The notes: generated from the letters alone by a model not told the origin. Shown: positions 38,180-48,017, counted from the first letter of the stretch. The stretch is 64,000 bases of DNA from Fischerella muscicola SAG 1427-1 = PCC 73103 (GCF_000317245.1 NZ_AJLJ01000064.1:162113-226112); one strand, 5' to 3'. Numbers and translations: made by a program.

Positions 38180-38214
38180 TGCGAATGTATTGGCTTACAT
38201 TGTTAATGCAGCCG
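38068..38214. repeat. Seven-unit 21-bp tandem repeat
   Basis: Consecutive units of CCTGCATTGTTAATGTATCGA: five are nearly identical, and the last two (38173-38214) are diverged. The period is exactly 21 bp, about two helical turns and seven codons. It has no spacers, so it is not a CRISPR array. On the minus strand it translates without stops (see the next entry). Confidence 0.9.
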
Positions 38215-38301
38215 TCTGTACAGTTTATTTAAGAACATATTCTGAGGAGTCGGGGAGCTTGTCTCTCACAAATGATTGAGCAATGCTATATTACTCCAAA
38301 T

Positions 38302-39531
38302 TTAATAGAGTAAAACTTGTACTTCTTCTCCTGGAGAAACTAATGTTTGTCCGACTGATAGCACAGCTAAAGCGTTGGTTTGAGCGAGATTAATTAAATT
38401 GCCAGAACTTTGATTTCCACTAGCTGGCTGAAACTTGTAAATTCCGTTTTGTAAATCTAATTTACCCCAAAAATAAGTTTCCCGCTTCTCATCAGATCGT
38501 AATTCCTGACGAGTTAATGCTTTGATAAACTTTGGTTGCCAACCTTCTACTAATCCAGAAAGTTTTTTGATAGTTGGTTGGACAAATCGCCAGAATGTCA
38601 CCAATGCTGAAGCGGGATTTCCTGGTAAACCGAAGTAAATCACTTGATTTCTAAATGTGGCAACGGTGAGGGGTTTACCGGGTTTCATTGCCACAGCTTG
38701 AATGTGAATTTTCCCATCTAAGTACTTGACAATTTGTTCAACATAGTCATAATCTCCCACAGAAACACCACCAGAAGAAATGACTATATCGGCGTTGGAT
38801 ACTGCATAGGCGATCGCTTTTTCTAAGACACCTGGTTCATCTGGGACTATGCCTAAAATTAGTGGTTCTCCTCCACTCTGCCTAACTAAAGCTGCTAAAG
38901 CATACTGGTTAGAATCGACGATTTGCCCTGGTTGCAGAGGTTGATCTGGAGGTACAAGTTCATTCCCTGTAGAAAAAATTGCTACTCGTGGACGGCGATA
39001 AACACTGATTTGTGTACACTGGGCAGTTGCTAACACAGCAATTTCTGATCCATGTAACATAATTCCTGATGGTAACAATTGTGTCCCGGCTTGATAGTAA
39101 GTTGCACGCTGTCTGACAAATTCTTGCGGTTTTGTGGGTGCTGTCAGGATGAATACACGATTTTTCTCTCGCTGTGTATGTTCCTGCATAATTATTGTAT
39201 CAGCACCTTTTGGCATTACTGCACCTGTGAAAATCCGGGCTGCTTGCCCTTGTTGGATGGTAGATTGGGGTTGGTATCCAGCAGGTATTTCTTCAATAAT
39301 TTCTAAAATAACTGGCTGTTGTTGAGTAGCTTGCTGGACATCAGCGTAACGTACTGCATAACCGTCCATTGCTGAATTATCCCAATAGGGAAAGTCCAAC
39401 TGACTCGTAACCACAGAAGCAAGAATACGACTATCTGCTGCGAACAAATCGACAATCTCTGTATCGTACTGATTGTTAAGAGGTTGTACCAAATTAAAGA
39501 TAATTGCTTCTGCTTCGCTGACTGACAGCAT
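38302..39531 (-). CDS. moeA: Molybdopterin molybdenumtransferase
   Basis: A 409-residue enzyme that inserts molybdate into adenylylated molybdopterin, the last step of Moco synthesis needed by nitrate reductase. It contains DNSAMDGYAVR (residues about 51-61), IFTGAVMPKGADTIIMQE, FSTGNELVPP, SSGGVSVGDYDYV and YFGLPGNPASALVTF, the MoeA/gephyrin set. No other moa/moe gene lies beside it. Confidence 0.95.
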   Translation of the reverse strand: MLSVSEAEAIIFNLVQPLNNQYDTEIVDLFAADSRILASVVTSQLDFPYWDNSAMDGYAVRYADVQQATQQQPVILEIIEEIPAGYQPQSTIQQGQAARIFTGAVMPKGADTIIMQEHTQREKNRVFILTAPTKPQEFVRQRATYYQAGTQLLPSGIMLHGSEIAVLATAQCTQISVYRRPRVAIFSTGNELVPPDQPLQPGQIVDSNQYALAALVRQSGGEPLILGIVPDEPGVLEKAIAYAVSNADIVISSGGVSVGDYDYVEQIVKYLDGKIHIQAVAMKPGKPLTVATFRNQVIYFGLPGNPASALVTFWRFVQPTIKKLSGLVEGWQPKFIKALTRQELRSDEKRETYFWGKLDLQNGIYKFQPASGNQSSGNLINLAQTNALAVLSVGQTLVSPGEEVQVLLY

Positions 39532-39615
39532 TAGGGATAACTCCAGCTAACCTTGTTTTTAGAAGATATTTTAAGGCTTGGCATATCAATTAAATTCGGA
39601 ATTATTAATTTAGCA

Positions 39616-40191
39616 TCAGCTATTCACATCTATTTCTGGCCAAAGTCGTTCTAATTGGCGTCGCCAAGCAGCTAAAGTTTCTTCTCTTGCTTGTGGAGTT
39701 TGGTTGTCATCCCCCATTAGTCCTTCAGCGTAGAAGCGTTCCAGATTTTGCATCGTGGATTGGAGGGATTGACCTTGTAGTTTCGCTGCTATGATCACTT
39801 GGCGGATGCGACTTTCTACAAGTCGATTAAAAACATCATCTAAACCAGCTGCGTGTAAAGCAACGAGTCTAGCGATCGCGTCTCGAAAATCTTCTACAAC
39901 TAAACCGTTGCAGCTATGTTGAAATACACCCCAAACTACACCTTGCTGTAAGGCGTAGTGTACTTGTTGAGTATCATCAAAATTCGCTTCTAAAAACTGT
40001 TCAAAAAAAGGTTGAGCTTGCTGTGCTGGTACGATTGGTATCATAATTCGCAACCAGCTTTTATCGTCTGAAAGCAGTACCAGTAGACGAAAGGTAGAAG
40101 TTTCTACTTGCCAAGAACCGGATGCGATCGCCTTGACATCTGCTTCACCAAATAATTCTGTCAGCGTAGCTGCAATTTCTGAAGGTGTCAT
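39616..40191 (-). CDS. Conserved cyanobacterial hypothetical protein
   Basis: A 191-residue soluble alpha/beta protein. The first 120 residues (LTELFGEADVKAIASGSWQVET, RLLVLLSDDKSWLRIMIPIVP) look like a YbjN/CesT-type chaperone fold, and the last 70 are helical. I do not recognise a named family. It lies 85 bases after moeA in transcription-opposed order on the same strand and before the anti-sigma-type gene, so it may share its transcript. Confidence 0.75.
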   Translation of the reverse strand: MTPSEIAATLTELFGEADVKAIASGSWQVETSTFRLLVLLSDDKSWLRIMIPIVPAQQAQPFFEQFLEANFDDTQQVHYALQQGVVWGVFQHSCNGLVVEDFRDAIARLVALHAAGLDDVFNRLVESRIRQVIIAAKLQGQSLQSTMQNLERFYAEGLMGDDNQTPQAREETLAAWRRQLERLWPEIDVNS

Positions 40192-40294
40192 AGTGTTTTT
40201 TTTGAGCCACCCTCTAGACTAGCGCAGCTTTGGTATTAATTGGGTGTTGGGGGTTGGGAAAAGGGAGAGAAGGAGGACAAGGAGAAGAATTTGG

Positions 40295-40750
40295 TCAATG
40301 CTGTGCTTGTAAACCATATTTGACAATCAGCAAACAATTCCTCCCATCTGCACCACGTTCGTAGACGACATGATCAACCAGACGTCGCAGCAGGAACCAT
40401 CCATATCCACCTACTTGTAGAGTACCTGGCTCTGGTTCGGCGATCGCATCAGGATTAAAAGGTTTGCCATAATCCCAGATTCTAATCTCTAGTCGATCCA
40501 TCCATAGAGAAACGTCTATATCAATCGCTGTTTCCGGGGGAAGAGTATGATGAGCATGGCGAACAGCATTAGTAAAACCTTCTGCTAACGCCAGGTTCAG
40601 GCGATAAAGTTGACCTTCTGACCAATCAAGTTTAGATAAATGTTGCAGACAGAATTGCTCAAACCACTGTTGCACTCGGTTTAGAAGTTTGAGTTCGCTT
40701 TTCACAGTCAGATGGTCTTGCTGCACTATGCTAAACATTGACCTTGACAT
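40295..40750 (-). CDS. Anti-sigma-factor-type serine kinase / HATPase protein
   Basis: A 151-residue GHKL ATPase-fold protein of the RsbW/SpoIIAB type. N-box: RLNLALAEGFTNAVRHAH. G1/G2 region: LEIRIWDYGKPFNPDAI and GGYGWFLLRRLVDHVVYE. Such proteins bind and phosphorylate anti-anti-sigma partners in partner-switching networks. The ATG at 40748-40750 is chosen. The frame also allows 40840 or 40738, and no strong ribosome site decides. No STAS partner is adjacent. Confidence 0.85.
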   Translation of the reverse strand: MSRSMFSIVQQDHLTVKSELKLLNRVQQWFEQFCLQHLSKLDWSEGQLYRLNLALAEGFTNAVRHAHHTLPPETAIDIDVSLWMDRLEIRIWDYGKPFNPDAIAEPEPGTLQVGGYGWFLLRRLVDHVVYERGADGRNCLLIVKYGLQAQH

Positions 40751-41001
40751 GTAGGTGTATGGGTGAAAAATGTTTGTAAGTAGATCAGCATAAACATGTT
40801 TTGTGGTTTGTTGTTGGAAATCACCGCCAATCACCAACAAAATTGGTTATTATGTTTTCTTTGGAGTACTCACCAACTACTAAATACTATAAGGGTAGGT
40901 TTTACCATAATATTATTTAGACCTAGTGACAGGATATTAAGTTGAAACCCTCGCCTCTCAATAGCCTCCAGACTTATATTTAATTAGATGCAGTTATTTA
41001 T

Positions 41002-41182
41002 ATTAAGTAAGTCGGCGTCACAAATTTTGTGTTTTTAGTAAGCGCTACTCTGAGGGAATGCTGCGCGTACAGCGCTGTAGACGCGGAGCGGCTTCAAAGC
41101 AGAGTAGCTCTGACTAGGAGCTAATTTTCAAGTTTTACTTTATATTTACATAGTTCTGTTGATTGTTGCCGACTTACTTAAT
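41002..41182. mobile_element. 181-bp element with perfect 15-bp terminal inverted repeats
   Basis: Ends ATTAAGTAAGTCGGC (41002-41016) and GCCGACTTACTTAAT (41168-41182) are exact inverted repeats. Inside is a second palindrome: GCTACTCTG (41044-41052) with CAGAGTAGC (41100-41108) around a GC-rich core. No coding capacity. The structure fits a MITE. Target duplications are not evident. Confidence 0.6.
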
Positions 41183-41604
41183 TGATGCCATTTTTTGATT
41201 ATAGATTTCGTTGATTATAGATTTTGGAATAATATTCTAATCCAAAATTGAAATCAGAAAAACTTAAGATTTCAAACGCAAACTAATTTAATGATCAAAG
41301 ATGAGTGACTACTGAGAAGTAATAGTTGAATATACTTTTACGATTAAGTGCGATCGCGTAGCAATTCTGCTAGAGAGAACATATGTTCGCAAAGGGTTAT
41401 TGTTTTTTGTTTCAATCAACGCATTGCTATATTGGCAAATCTCGCATCTGCACAAATAGGTATATTTAATGCAAAATAGCATGAATAAATTTTTAAAAAA
41501 TACACCTTTCCATAAGCCAAACTCCACATATAAGAGAGACTGATTTGAAGTTAAAGGTGTTTGTAAAATCTCATACTTTAAAAAATGTCAAGATCGGTTA
41601 TCAT

Positions 41605-41670
41605 ATGAGCGTACGCGAGAACTTCAGCCTGAATGTTAGACCAGACGAAATTATTTTCGCTTCTTGTTAA
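41605..41670 (+). CDS. Candidate 21-residue upstream frame in the RRM-gene leader
   Basis: ATG at 41605 opens a frame MSVRENFSLNVRPDEIIFASC then TAA, ending 52 bases before the RRM start. It is in a leader that in this gene family is often regulatory. There is no strong ribosome site. Could be chance. Confidence 0.3.
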   Translation: MSVRENFSLNVRPDEIIFASC

Positions 41671-41722
41671 CTTTACTTTTGAGCTGAATTTATCGCCTCG
41701 AGTTGAGACTTACGTGATCCAA

Positions 41723-41998
41723 ATGACTATTTACGTTGGAAATCTCTCCTACAGCGCTACCGAAGACGATTTGAAAGCTGTTTTTGCCGAATACGGCCAG
41801 GTTAAAAGAGTTGTGTTACCGACCGACCGCGATACAGGTAGACTGCGCGGCTTTGCTTTTGTTGAAATGGATGATGACGCCCAAGAGGATGCAGCAATCA
41901 CAGAATTAGATGGCGCTGAATGGATGGGGCGTCAACTCAAAGTCAACAAGGCAAGACCAAGGGAGGATAACCGACGAGGTAGTTGGGCGAAAAGGTAG
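41723..41998 (+). CDS. RRM-type RNA-binding protein
   Basis: A 91-residue single RRM protein. RNP2 is IYVGNL (residues 3-8) and RNP1 is RGFAFVEM (about 43-50), followed by MGRQLKVNKARPRED. The glycine-rich tail found in cold-inducible cyanobacterial Rbp proteins is missing, so it is the short tail-less type. The ATG at 41723 gives the conserved MTIYVGNLSY start. The frame upstream to 41633 is leader sequence. Related genes are controlled through long leaders during cold or light shifts. Confidence 0.93.
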   Translation: MTIYVGNLSYSATEDDLKAVFAEYGQVKRVVLPTDRDTGRLRGFAFVEMDDDAQEDAAITELDGAEWMGRQLKVNKARPREDNRRGSWAKR

Positions 41999-42452
41999 TA
42001 TATATTTTATCTTTTAAAACTGACGAAAGACAATAATAGCAAATTGCTTACTTTTTAGGCAAGGTGTAAGTTACGGCAAGTAACCAAAAGGCAGTGAATC
42101 GACCAAAAATTAAATAGCAGCTGAATAACCAGCTAGTTGTAACTTATAGGAAAAGTTCACGACTTGTTGGTTATCGCTGTTTTATTGAAAGTTTAATCAT
42201 CCATTATTACTAATGACTGGTGCATTAGTGAATAAATATAGATTACTTGTAATACTAGGTAGATTTGCCTGAAAAACCATATTAAATGAGCAAACGACCT
42301 TAATTAAGGATGACAAAAGATTGATTTCTTTAGTTTGTCTAAAGTCACATCTGAATTGTCAAATTAACTTTCTAAGATAGAGGCAGCAACCACAAGTTGC
42401 AAGGCACGGGAATAACCCAACAAATAGCTAATTGCTATGGAGGACAAAGATA
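41999..42452. other. 454-bp intergenic region upstream of fbp
   Basis: AT-rich, no gene or array seen. It carries the promoter of the fbp-tal-zwf-opcA cluster. An ATGGAGGAC ribosome site lies at its end. Confidence 0.5.
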
Positions 42453-43505
42453 ATGACGAAAGCAGCAGAATCTTTAGAACAGTCCATCAAAGATGCTACA
42501 GCAAACCGCAGCTTAGATCGTGATTGTACTACTTTATCCCGTCACGTCCTGCAACAACTTCAGACTTTTTCGCCACAGGCACAAGATTTAAGTGCGCTGA
42601 TGAATCGTATTGGATTGGCTGGCAAACTAATTGCCCGTCATCTCAGTCGTGCTGGTTTAATGGAAGGTGTTCTCGGATTTACAGGCGAGACTAACGTCCA
42701 GGGCGAATCTGTGAAAAAAATGGATGTCTACGCCAATGACGTATTTATCGCGGTATTTAAGCAAAGCGGGTTAGTATGTCGCTTGGCTTCTGAAGAAATG
42801 GAAAATCCATACTATATCCCCGAAAACTGTCCCATTGGGCGCTACACTTTGCTGTATGACCCCATTGATGGTTCATCTAACACTGATATTAATTTGAGTT
42901 TGGGTTCCATCTTCTCAATTCGTCAACAGGAAGGGGAAGATATTGATGGTACAGCAAAAGATTTGCTAGCACCGGGACGTAAACAAATTGCTGCTGGATA
43001 CATCCTGTATGGTCCCAGTACGATGCTGGTCTATACTATAGGAAGGGGCGTTCATTCCTTTACGCTTGACCCTAGTTTAGGGGAGTTTATCCTCACTGAA
43101 GAAAATATTCAGATTCCTACCCATGGCCCTGTGTATAGCGTGAACGAGGGTAACTTTTGGCAATGGGATGAATCGATTCGGGAATATATCCGTTATGTTC
43201 ATCGTACAGAAGGTTATAGCGCTCGTTACAGTGGGGCAATGGTTAGCGATGTCCACAGAGTATTAATTCAAGGCGGTGTGTTTCTCTATCCTGGAACTGT
43301 TCAAAAACCAGAAGGTAAACTACGCTTACTGTATGAAACAGCTCCCCTTGCTTTTTTGATCGAGCAAGCAGGTGGTCGAGCTACAACCGGGCATGAAAAC
43401 ATTTTGGACGTGGTACCAAAGAAACTACATCAACGTACACCTCTGATTATTGGTAGTAGAGAGGATGTGGCGAAGGTAGAGTCTTTTATTCAAAACGGTC
43501 ATTAG
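42453..43505 (+). CDS. fbp: Class 1 fructose-1,6-bisphosphatase
   Basis: A 350-residue Calvin-cycle and gluconeogenic enzyme. The metal site [11 protein letters not shown] (about residues 130-140), [14 protein letters not shown] and [23 protein letters not shown] match the family. The ATG at 42453 has GGAGG nine bases upstream. A start at 42432 would place that site inside the protein. First gene of the fbp-tal-zwf-opcA cluster, which in heterocystous cyanobacteria supplies reductant to nitrogenase. Confidence 0.96.
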   Translation: MTKAAESLEQSIKDATANRSLDRDCTTLSRHVLQQLQTFSPQAQDLSALMNRIGLAGKLIARHLSRAGLMEGVLGFTGETNVQGESVKKMDVYANDVFIAVFKQSGLVCRLASEEMENPYYIPENCPIGRYTLLYDPIDGSSNTDINLSLGSIFSIRQQEGEDIDGTAKDLLAPGRKQIAAGYILYGPSTMLVYTIGRGVHSFTLDPSLGEFILTEENIQIPTHGPVYSVNEGNFWQWDESIREYIRYVHRTEGYSARYSGAMVSDVHRVLIQGGVFLYPGTVQKPEGKLRLLYETAPLAFLIEQAGGRATTGHENILDVVPKKLHQRTPLIIGSREDVAKVESFIQNGH

Positions 43506-43625
43506 TAGTAGGGGTTAGTGGTTAGTAGTTGGTGGTTAATGGTTAATGCGAAATAAGCAACAACCAACAACTAACTAAATTTAAAAAATTTCTCTAGCAA
43601 AGAGAATAAGCAGGAGGGAAAAAAT
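43506..43625. repeat. GGTTAGTAGTT repeats between fbp and tal
   Basis: GTTAGTGGTTAGTAGTTGGTGGTTAATGG-type degenerate units fill the first half of the spacer. AGGAGG lies directly before tal. Confidence 0.6.
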
Positions 43626-44771
43626 ATGACGACAAATCATTTATTAGAGATAAAAAATTACGGTCAAAGTATCTGGATGGATAATTTGACTCGTGACATT
43701 ATTAAGTCTGGTGAATTGAAAGATTTGGTGGAAAACAAAGGTATTTGTGGCATTACTTCCAATCCCACTATTTTTGAAAAAGCGATCGCTGGTAATGCCA
43801 TTTATGACCAAGATATCGAAGCTGGAATTAAAGCAGGATTACCAACTTACAAAATCTACGAATCACTGGTATTTCAAGATATCCGTGATGCTTGTGATAT
43901 TCTGCGCCCAGTTTACGAAACCTCAAATAGGTTGGATGGTTATGTCAGCATAGAAGTACCACCAACAATTGCTCATGATACCGAAGCCACAATTTCTGAG
44001 GCTCGTCGCTACTTTCAAGAAATTGGCCGGGAAAACGTCATGATCAAAATTCCTGGCACAGAACCCGGTTTGCCAGCAGTTGAGCAGGTAATATCCGAAG
44101 GAATTAATGTCAATATTACACTGTTGTTCTCCGTAGAAAGCTACATTAATACAGCTTGGGCTTATATTCGCGGCTTAGAAAAACGGGCAGCAGAAGGTAA
44201 AGATATCAGCAAAATTGCATCTGTAGCTAGCTTCTTCCTCAGCCGAATTGACAGCAACATTGACGGTAAAATTGATGCCAAGCTAGCCAAAGGTATTGAC
44301 GATCTCAACGTTGAAGCAAAGCTAAAAGCAATTAAAGGAAAAGTAGCGATCGCTAACGCAAAGATTGCTTATCAGGAATATAAAAAGATTGTGCAAAGCG
44401 ATCGTTGGCAAGCTTTGGCGGCTAAAGGTGCAAAAGTGCAGCGCCTGCTGTGGGCTAGCACCAGCACTAAAGACCCCCAATACAGCGACGTCATGTATGT
44501 TGATGAGTTGATTGGTCAGGATACCGTTAACACCTTACCACCAGCAACCATCGAAGCTTGTGCTGACCACTGCGATGTCGCTAACCGGGTGGAAACAGAC
44601 GTAGATGAGGCTTACAACCTGATCGAGAATCTCAAAGATCCAGACGTGAATATCGACATCAACGCAGTGATGGACGAACTGCTAACAGAAGGAATCGACA
44701 AATTTGTCAAGCCCTTCCAATCCTTAATGGATTCTTTAGAAAACAAAGTCAAGCAGTTGTCGCCAGTATAA
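43626..44771 (+). CDS. tal: Transaldolase
   Basis: A 381-residue enzyme of the non-oxidative pentose phosphate branch. GICGITSNPTIFEKAI and the Schiff-base lysine segment NVMIKIPGTEPG are clear, and LWASTSTKDPQYSDVMYVDELIG follows. The length (about 380) fits the longer TAL-B-like subfamily paired with zwf. Good ribosome site GCAGGAGGG upstream. Confidence 0.96.
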   Translation: MTTNHLLEIKNYGQSIWMDNLTRDIIKSGELKDLVENKGICGITSNPTIFEKAIAGNAIYDQDIEAGIKAGLPTYKIYESLVFQDIRDACDILRPVYETSNRLDGYVSIEVPPTIAHDTEATISEARRYFQEIGRENVMIKIPGTEPGLPAVEQVISEGINVNITLLFSVESYINTAWAYIRGLEKRAAEGKDISKIASVASFFLSRIDSNIDGKIDAKLAKGIDDLNVEAKLKAIKGKVAIANAKIAYQEYKKIVQSDRWQALAAKGAKVQRLLWASTSTKDPQYSDVMYVDELIGQDTVNTLPPATIEACADHCDVANRVETDVDEAYNLIENLKDPDVNIDINAVMDELLTEGIDKFVKPFQSLMDSLENKVKQLSPV

Positions 44772-44915
44772 GAATAAGGGACTGGGGACAAGGGATTGGG
44801 GATTGGGGACTAGGAATTGAGAAGTAGACTAGATTCTACCCAATACCCGATCCCTGATCCCCGAACCCTGATCCCCAATCCAAAATCTCAAACCTAAAAT
44901 TAAAAATTCATTCCT
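44772..44915. repeat. GGGGATTGGGGAC / CCCCAATCC inverted arrays (tal/zwf)
   Basis: G-rich units GGGACAAGGGATTGGGGATTGG are followed 70 bases later by CCCGATCCCTGATCCCCGAACCC units. The arms are complementary and could form a strong hairpin in the operon mRNA. Confidence 0.75.
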
Positions 44916-46445
44916 ATGGTCAGTCTGCTAGAAAATCCTTTGCGTGTCGGTCTGCAACAGCAAGGGATGGCCGAACCCCAGATTATAGTCATCTTTGGTG
45001 CTTCTGGAGACCTTACTTGGCGCAAACTTGTGCCATCACTATATAAATTAAGACGTGAGAGACGTATTCCACCAGAGACAACCATTGTTGGCGTAGCACG
45101 TCGGGACTGGACTCATGAATACTTCCGTGAACAAATGCGAAAAGGCATGGAAGAGGTTCATGGCGGTGTTGGCCCAGAGGAACTCTGGCAGGACTTTTCT
45201 CAAGGATTATTTTACTGCCCAGGTAATATCGATAAGCCTGAAGATTACCATAAACTCAAGACTTTTTTGCAGGAGTTAGACGAGAAACGGGGAACACGAG
45301 GAAACCGGATGTTCTACCTTTCTGTAGCGCCAAACTTCTTTGCAGAAGCAATCAAACAACTAGGAACCGGAGGAATGCTCGACGATCCCTACAAACATCG
45401 TCTAGTCATTGAAAAACCTTTTGGTCGAGATTTGGCTTCTGCTAAAAGTCTCAACTTAGTAGTCCAGAAATATTGTAAAGAGCAGCAAGTCTACCGCATT
45501 GACCATTATTTAGGCAAAGACACAGTTCAAAATTTGCTGGTATTTCGCTTTGCTAATGCTATTTTTGAACCATTATGGAATCGCCGCTTTGTTGACCACG
45601 TTCAGATTACCGTAGCTGAAACCGTTGGAGTAGAAGACCGAGCTGGCTACTATGAAAGCTCCGGCGCTCTGCGGGATATGTTGCAAAATCACTTGATGCA
45701 ACTTTATTGCTTGACAGCGATGGAAGCTCCCAACGCTATGGATGCAGACAGCATCCGTACCGAGAAAGTAAAAGTGCTGCAAGCTACGCGATTGGCAGAT
45801 GTGAATAATTTAAATCTTTCGGCTGTACGGGGGCAATATAGCGCTGGCTGGATGAAAGGTAAGCCTGTACCTGGGTATAGAGAAGAACCAGGAGTCAATC
45901 CCAATTCAACCACACCTACTTACGTAGCGATGAAGTTTCTTGTTGACAACTGGCGTTGGCAAGGAGTTCCCTTCTATCTGCGTACTGGTAAGCGAATGCC
46001 AAAAAAAGTTAGCGAGATTTCTATCCACTTCCGCGAAGTTCCCTCTCGGATGTTTCAATCCGCAGCCCAACAGATGAACGCCAATATTTTAGCAATGCGG
46101 ATTCAGCCAAATGAAGGTATTTCTCTGCGGTTTGAAGTTAAAATGCCTGGGGCAGATTTTCGTACTCGTTCGGTTGATATGGACTTTAGTTATGGTTCCT
46201 TTGGTATCACCGCAACTTCTGATGCCTACGATCGCCTCTTTTTAGATTGTATGATGGGCGATCAAACATTGTTTACACGGGGAGACGAAGTAGAAGCTGC
46301 TTGGCAGGTTGTCACACCAGCCCTTTCTGTGTGGGATGCACCCGCAGATCCAACAACCATTCCCCACTATGAAGCTGGAACCTGGGAACCCGTGGAAGCG
46401 GAATTATTGATTAACCAAGATGGCCGCCGTTGGCGCAGACTCTAA
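44916..46445 (+). CDS. zwf: Glucose-6-phosphate 1-dehydrogenase
   Basis: A 509-residue NADP-dependent enzyme opening the oxidative pentose phosphate pathway. NADP site [18 protein letters not shown] (about 26-43), substrate and catalytic motif [14 protein letters not shown], and EKPFGRDL are all present. Its activity depends on OpcA, encoded directly downstream. Confidence 0.97.
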   Translation: MVSLLENPLRVGLQQQGMAEPQIIVIFGASGDLTWRKLVPSLYKLRRERRIPPETTIVGVARRDWTHEYFREQMRKGMEEVHGGVGPEELWQDFSQGLFYCPGNIDKPEDYHKLKTFLQELDEKRGTRGNRMFYLSVAPNFFAEAIKQLGTGGMLDDPYKHRLVIEKPFGRDLASAKSLNLVVQKYCKEQQVYRIDHYLGKDTVQNLLVFRFANAIFEPLWNRRFVDHVQITVAETVGVEDRAGYYESSGALRDMLQNHLMQLYCLTAMEAPNAMDADSIRTEKVKVLQATRLADVNNLNLSAVRGQYSAGWMKGKPVPGYREEPGVNPNSTTPTYVAMKFLVDNWRWQGVPFYLRTGKRMPKKVSEISIHFREVPSRMFQSAAQQMNANILAMRIQPNEGISLRFEVKMPGADFRTRSVDMDFSYGSFGITATSDAYDRLFLDCMMGDQTLFTRGDEVEAAWQVVTPALSVWDAPADPTTIPHYEAGTWEPVEAELLINQDGRRWRRL

Positions 46446-46649
46446 GAATTTTAGATTTTAGATTTTAGATTTTAGATTGGAAGAGACTGGTTATAAAGTT
46501 ATTTTTCACAACCAACAACCAACAATCTAAAATCCTAATCCAAAATCCGTCTTGAAAAGCTTTGAGTGGAGGTTTCCTCCGTACCCTTACGGGAAGTCGC
46601 TATCGCGCCTACAAACTTTTCGCAAAATCCAAAATCCAAAATTATTCTT
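46446..46649. repeat. Second dispersed repeat family, copy 2, within TTTTAGA arrays
   Basis: TTTTAGATTTTAGATTTTAG units are followed by a copy (about 46543-46625) of the element at 17815-17900 in the opposite orientation. It contains GGAGGTTTCCTCC, CGTACCCTTACGGGAAG and CGCTATCGCGCCTACAAAC, and ends in CAAAATCCAAAATCC. It separates zwf from opcA. Confidence 0.75.
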
Positions 46650-48017
46650 ATGACTCCCCAAGCTCCTACTATTTTTTCACTACAGGCTCCCAAGGATGTT
46701 TCGCTAACAGATATTGAAGCGGAACTCAGCCAAATTTGGCAAAGTTACGGCATTGCTGGCGAAGATGGTACACTTCCGGCAGCGACAAGAGCAACCACAT
46801 TTACTTTGGTGGTTTATGAGTCGGAAGAAACTCAACATTTACTCGCTGCGTTGGGGTTTTACAATGGGCCAATTGATGGTATACCTGGCCCGCAAACCCA
46901 AGCAGCATTGCGAGAATTACAGAAAAAGTACGGGTTAACAGAAACTGGAACCGCCACAGAGGAAACTTTGACTCTGTTGCGGGAAGAAGTTGCCAAACGT
47001 TACAAGAGTGAGACAACAGAAAATGGGTCTGCATCCTATGGTTTAGATGCAAAAAGTCCTAGAATTGCTGACGAAATTGCTCTACGCAACCCCTGTCGGA
47101 TTATTACTCTTTTACCAGTAGTCGGAGAAGACGAAGGCGTGAAAGCACAAGTCTCTGCCTACTGTCCCATTCAAAAAGGTACGTCCACCAGTCTGGTGTG
47201 TTGTGAGTACATCACCCTTACTGGAACCGCCACCGCCTTAGAACGTATTGGTGGTATGATACCAGCATTAACGATTGGCGGTTTACCTAAGTTTTTGTGG
47301 TGGAAAGCCACACCAGACGCCAATAACGGTTTATTCAAACGGTTGGCAGCAGTATGCAATAATGTGATTGTAGATTCTTGCAATTTCAATAAGCCAGAAA
47401 CAGATTTACTCAGCCTACAAGCATTAGTGGAAAGTGGTGTACCTGTGGCTGACTTGAATTGGCGTCGCCTCTCTGGATGGCAAGAATTGACAGCAGAAGC
47501 CTACGATCCACCCCAACGCCGCGCCGCCCTGATTGAGATTGACAAAGTAAATATTGATTACGAAAAAGGTAACTCCACACAGGCGTTACTCTTTTTAGGT
47601 TGGTTGGCAAGTCGTTTGAATTGGCGTCCGGTTTCTTATCAAAAAGAAAGCGATGATTATGATATTACCCGTGTCAGCTTTAGCACCGATAACCAACGGC
47701 AAGTAGAAGCTGAATTAGCAGGAGTCCCTGTAGCTGATGTGGGCGAAGTTCCAGGCGACTTGATAGCTTTACGCTTAAGTTCTACCAATCCTCAAGCTAA
47801 TTGCGGTACTGTCATCTGTACGGAAACTGGCGGTTGTATGCGGATGGAAACCCAAGGTGGTGCCCAATCTGCCGGATTATTTCAGCAGGTAACTTCCCTT
47901 TCGGAACAGAAAGCCGAAGTTTTGTTGAGTCAACAGGTACAACGTTGGGGAAATGAAGCGCTGTTTGAAGAAAGCCTCGCAGTTATAGGGCAAATACTCA
48001 AATTAGGGAATGAGTAA
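46650..48017 (+). CDS. opcA: OpcA, glucose-6-phosphate dehydrogenase assembly/activator protein
   Basis: A 455-residue activator that makes G6PDH oligomerise and respond to thioredoxin. The N-terminal region includes a peptidoglycan-binding-like helical repeat (ALGFYNGPIDGIPGPQTQAALRELQ, about residues 65-90), then the OpcA core (GTATALERIGGMIPALTIGGLPKFLWWK). The ATG at 46650 is chosen. The frame reaches 46566 only through the repeat element. Adjacent to zwf as expected. Confidence 0.95.
   Translation: MTPQAPTIFSLQAPKDVSLTDIEAELSQIWQSYGIAGEDGTLPAATRATTFTLVVYESEETQHLLAALGFYNGPIDGIPGPQTQAALRELQKKYGLTETGTATEETLTLLREEVAKRYKSETTENGSASYGLDAKSPRIADEIALRNPCRIITLLPVVGEDEGVKAQVSAYCPIQKGTSTSLVCCEYITLTGTATALERIGGMIPALTIGGLPKFLWWKATPDANNGLFKRLAAVCNNVIVDSCNFNKPETDLLSLQALVESGVPVADLNWRRLSGWQELTAEAYDPPQRRAALIEIDKVNIDYEKGNSTQALLFLGWLASRLNWRPVSYQKESDDYDITRVSFSTDNQRQVEAELAGVPVADVGEVPGDLIALRLSSTNPQANCGTVICTETGGCMRMETQGGAQSAGLFQQVTSLSEQKAEVLLSQQVQRWGNEALFEESLAVIGQILKLGNE

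Larger units (their letters stand above)
37803..38301. other. ~500-bp region upstream of the Uma2 gene with a 21-bp minisatellite
   Basis: The only clear structure is the tandem repeat at 38068-38214. The rest is AT-rich. Confidence 0.5.
40841..41722. other. ~880-bp intergenic region with inverted-repeat element and long RRM-gene leader
   Basis: Contains the 181-bp inverted-repeat element at 41002-41182, then AT-rich DNA, then a leader of at least 120 bases before the RRM gene that includes a 21-residue upstream frame (41605-41670). A 72-codon minus-strand frame at 41309-41527 lacks any support. Confidence 0.55.

Noticed and set aside
38068..38214. CRISPR array
   Set aside because: Units are contiguous 21-bp repeats with no spacers and there are no cas genes.
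41309..41527. 72-codon minus-strand frame
   Set aside because: It lies in AT-rich DNA next to an inverted-repeat element, has no ribosome site and no recognisable protein pattern.
46566..46649. N-terminal extension of OpcA
   Set aside because: These codons fall in the dispersed repeat element; homologues start with the region at 46650.
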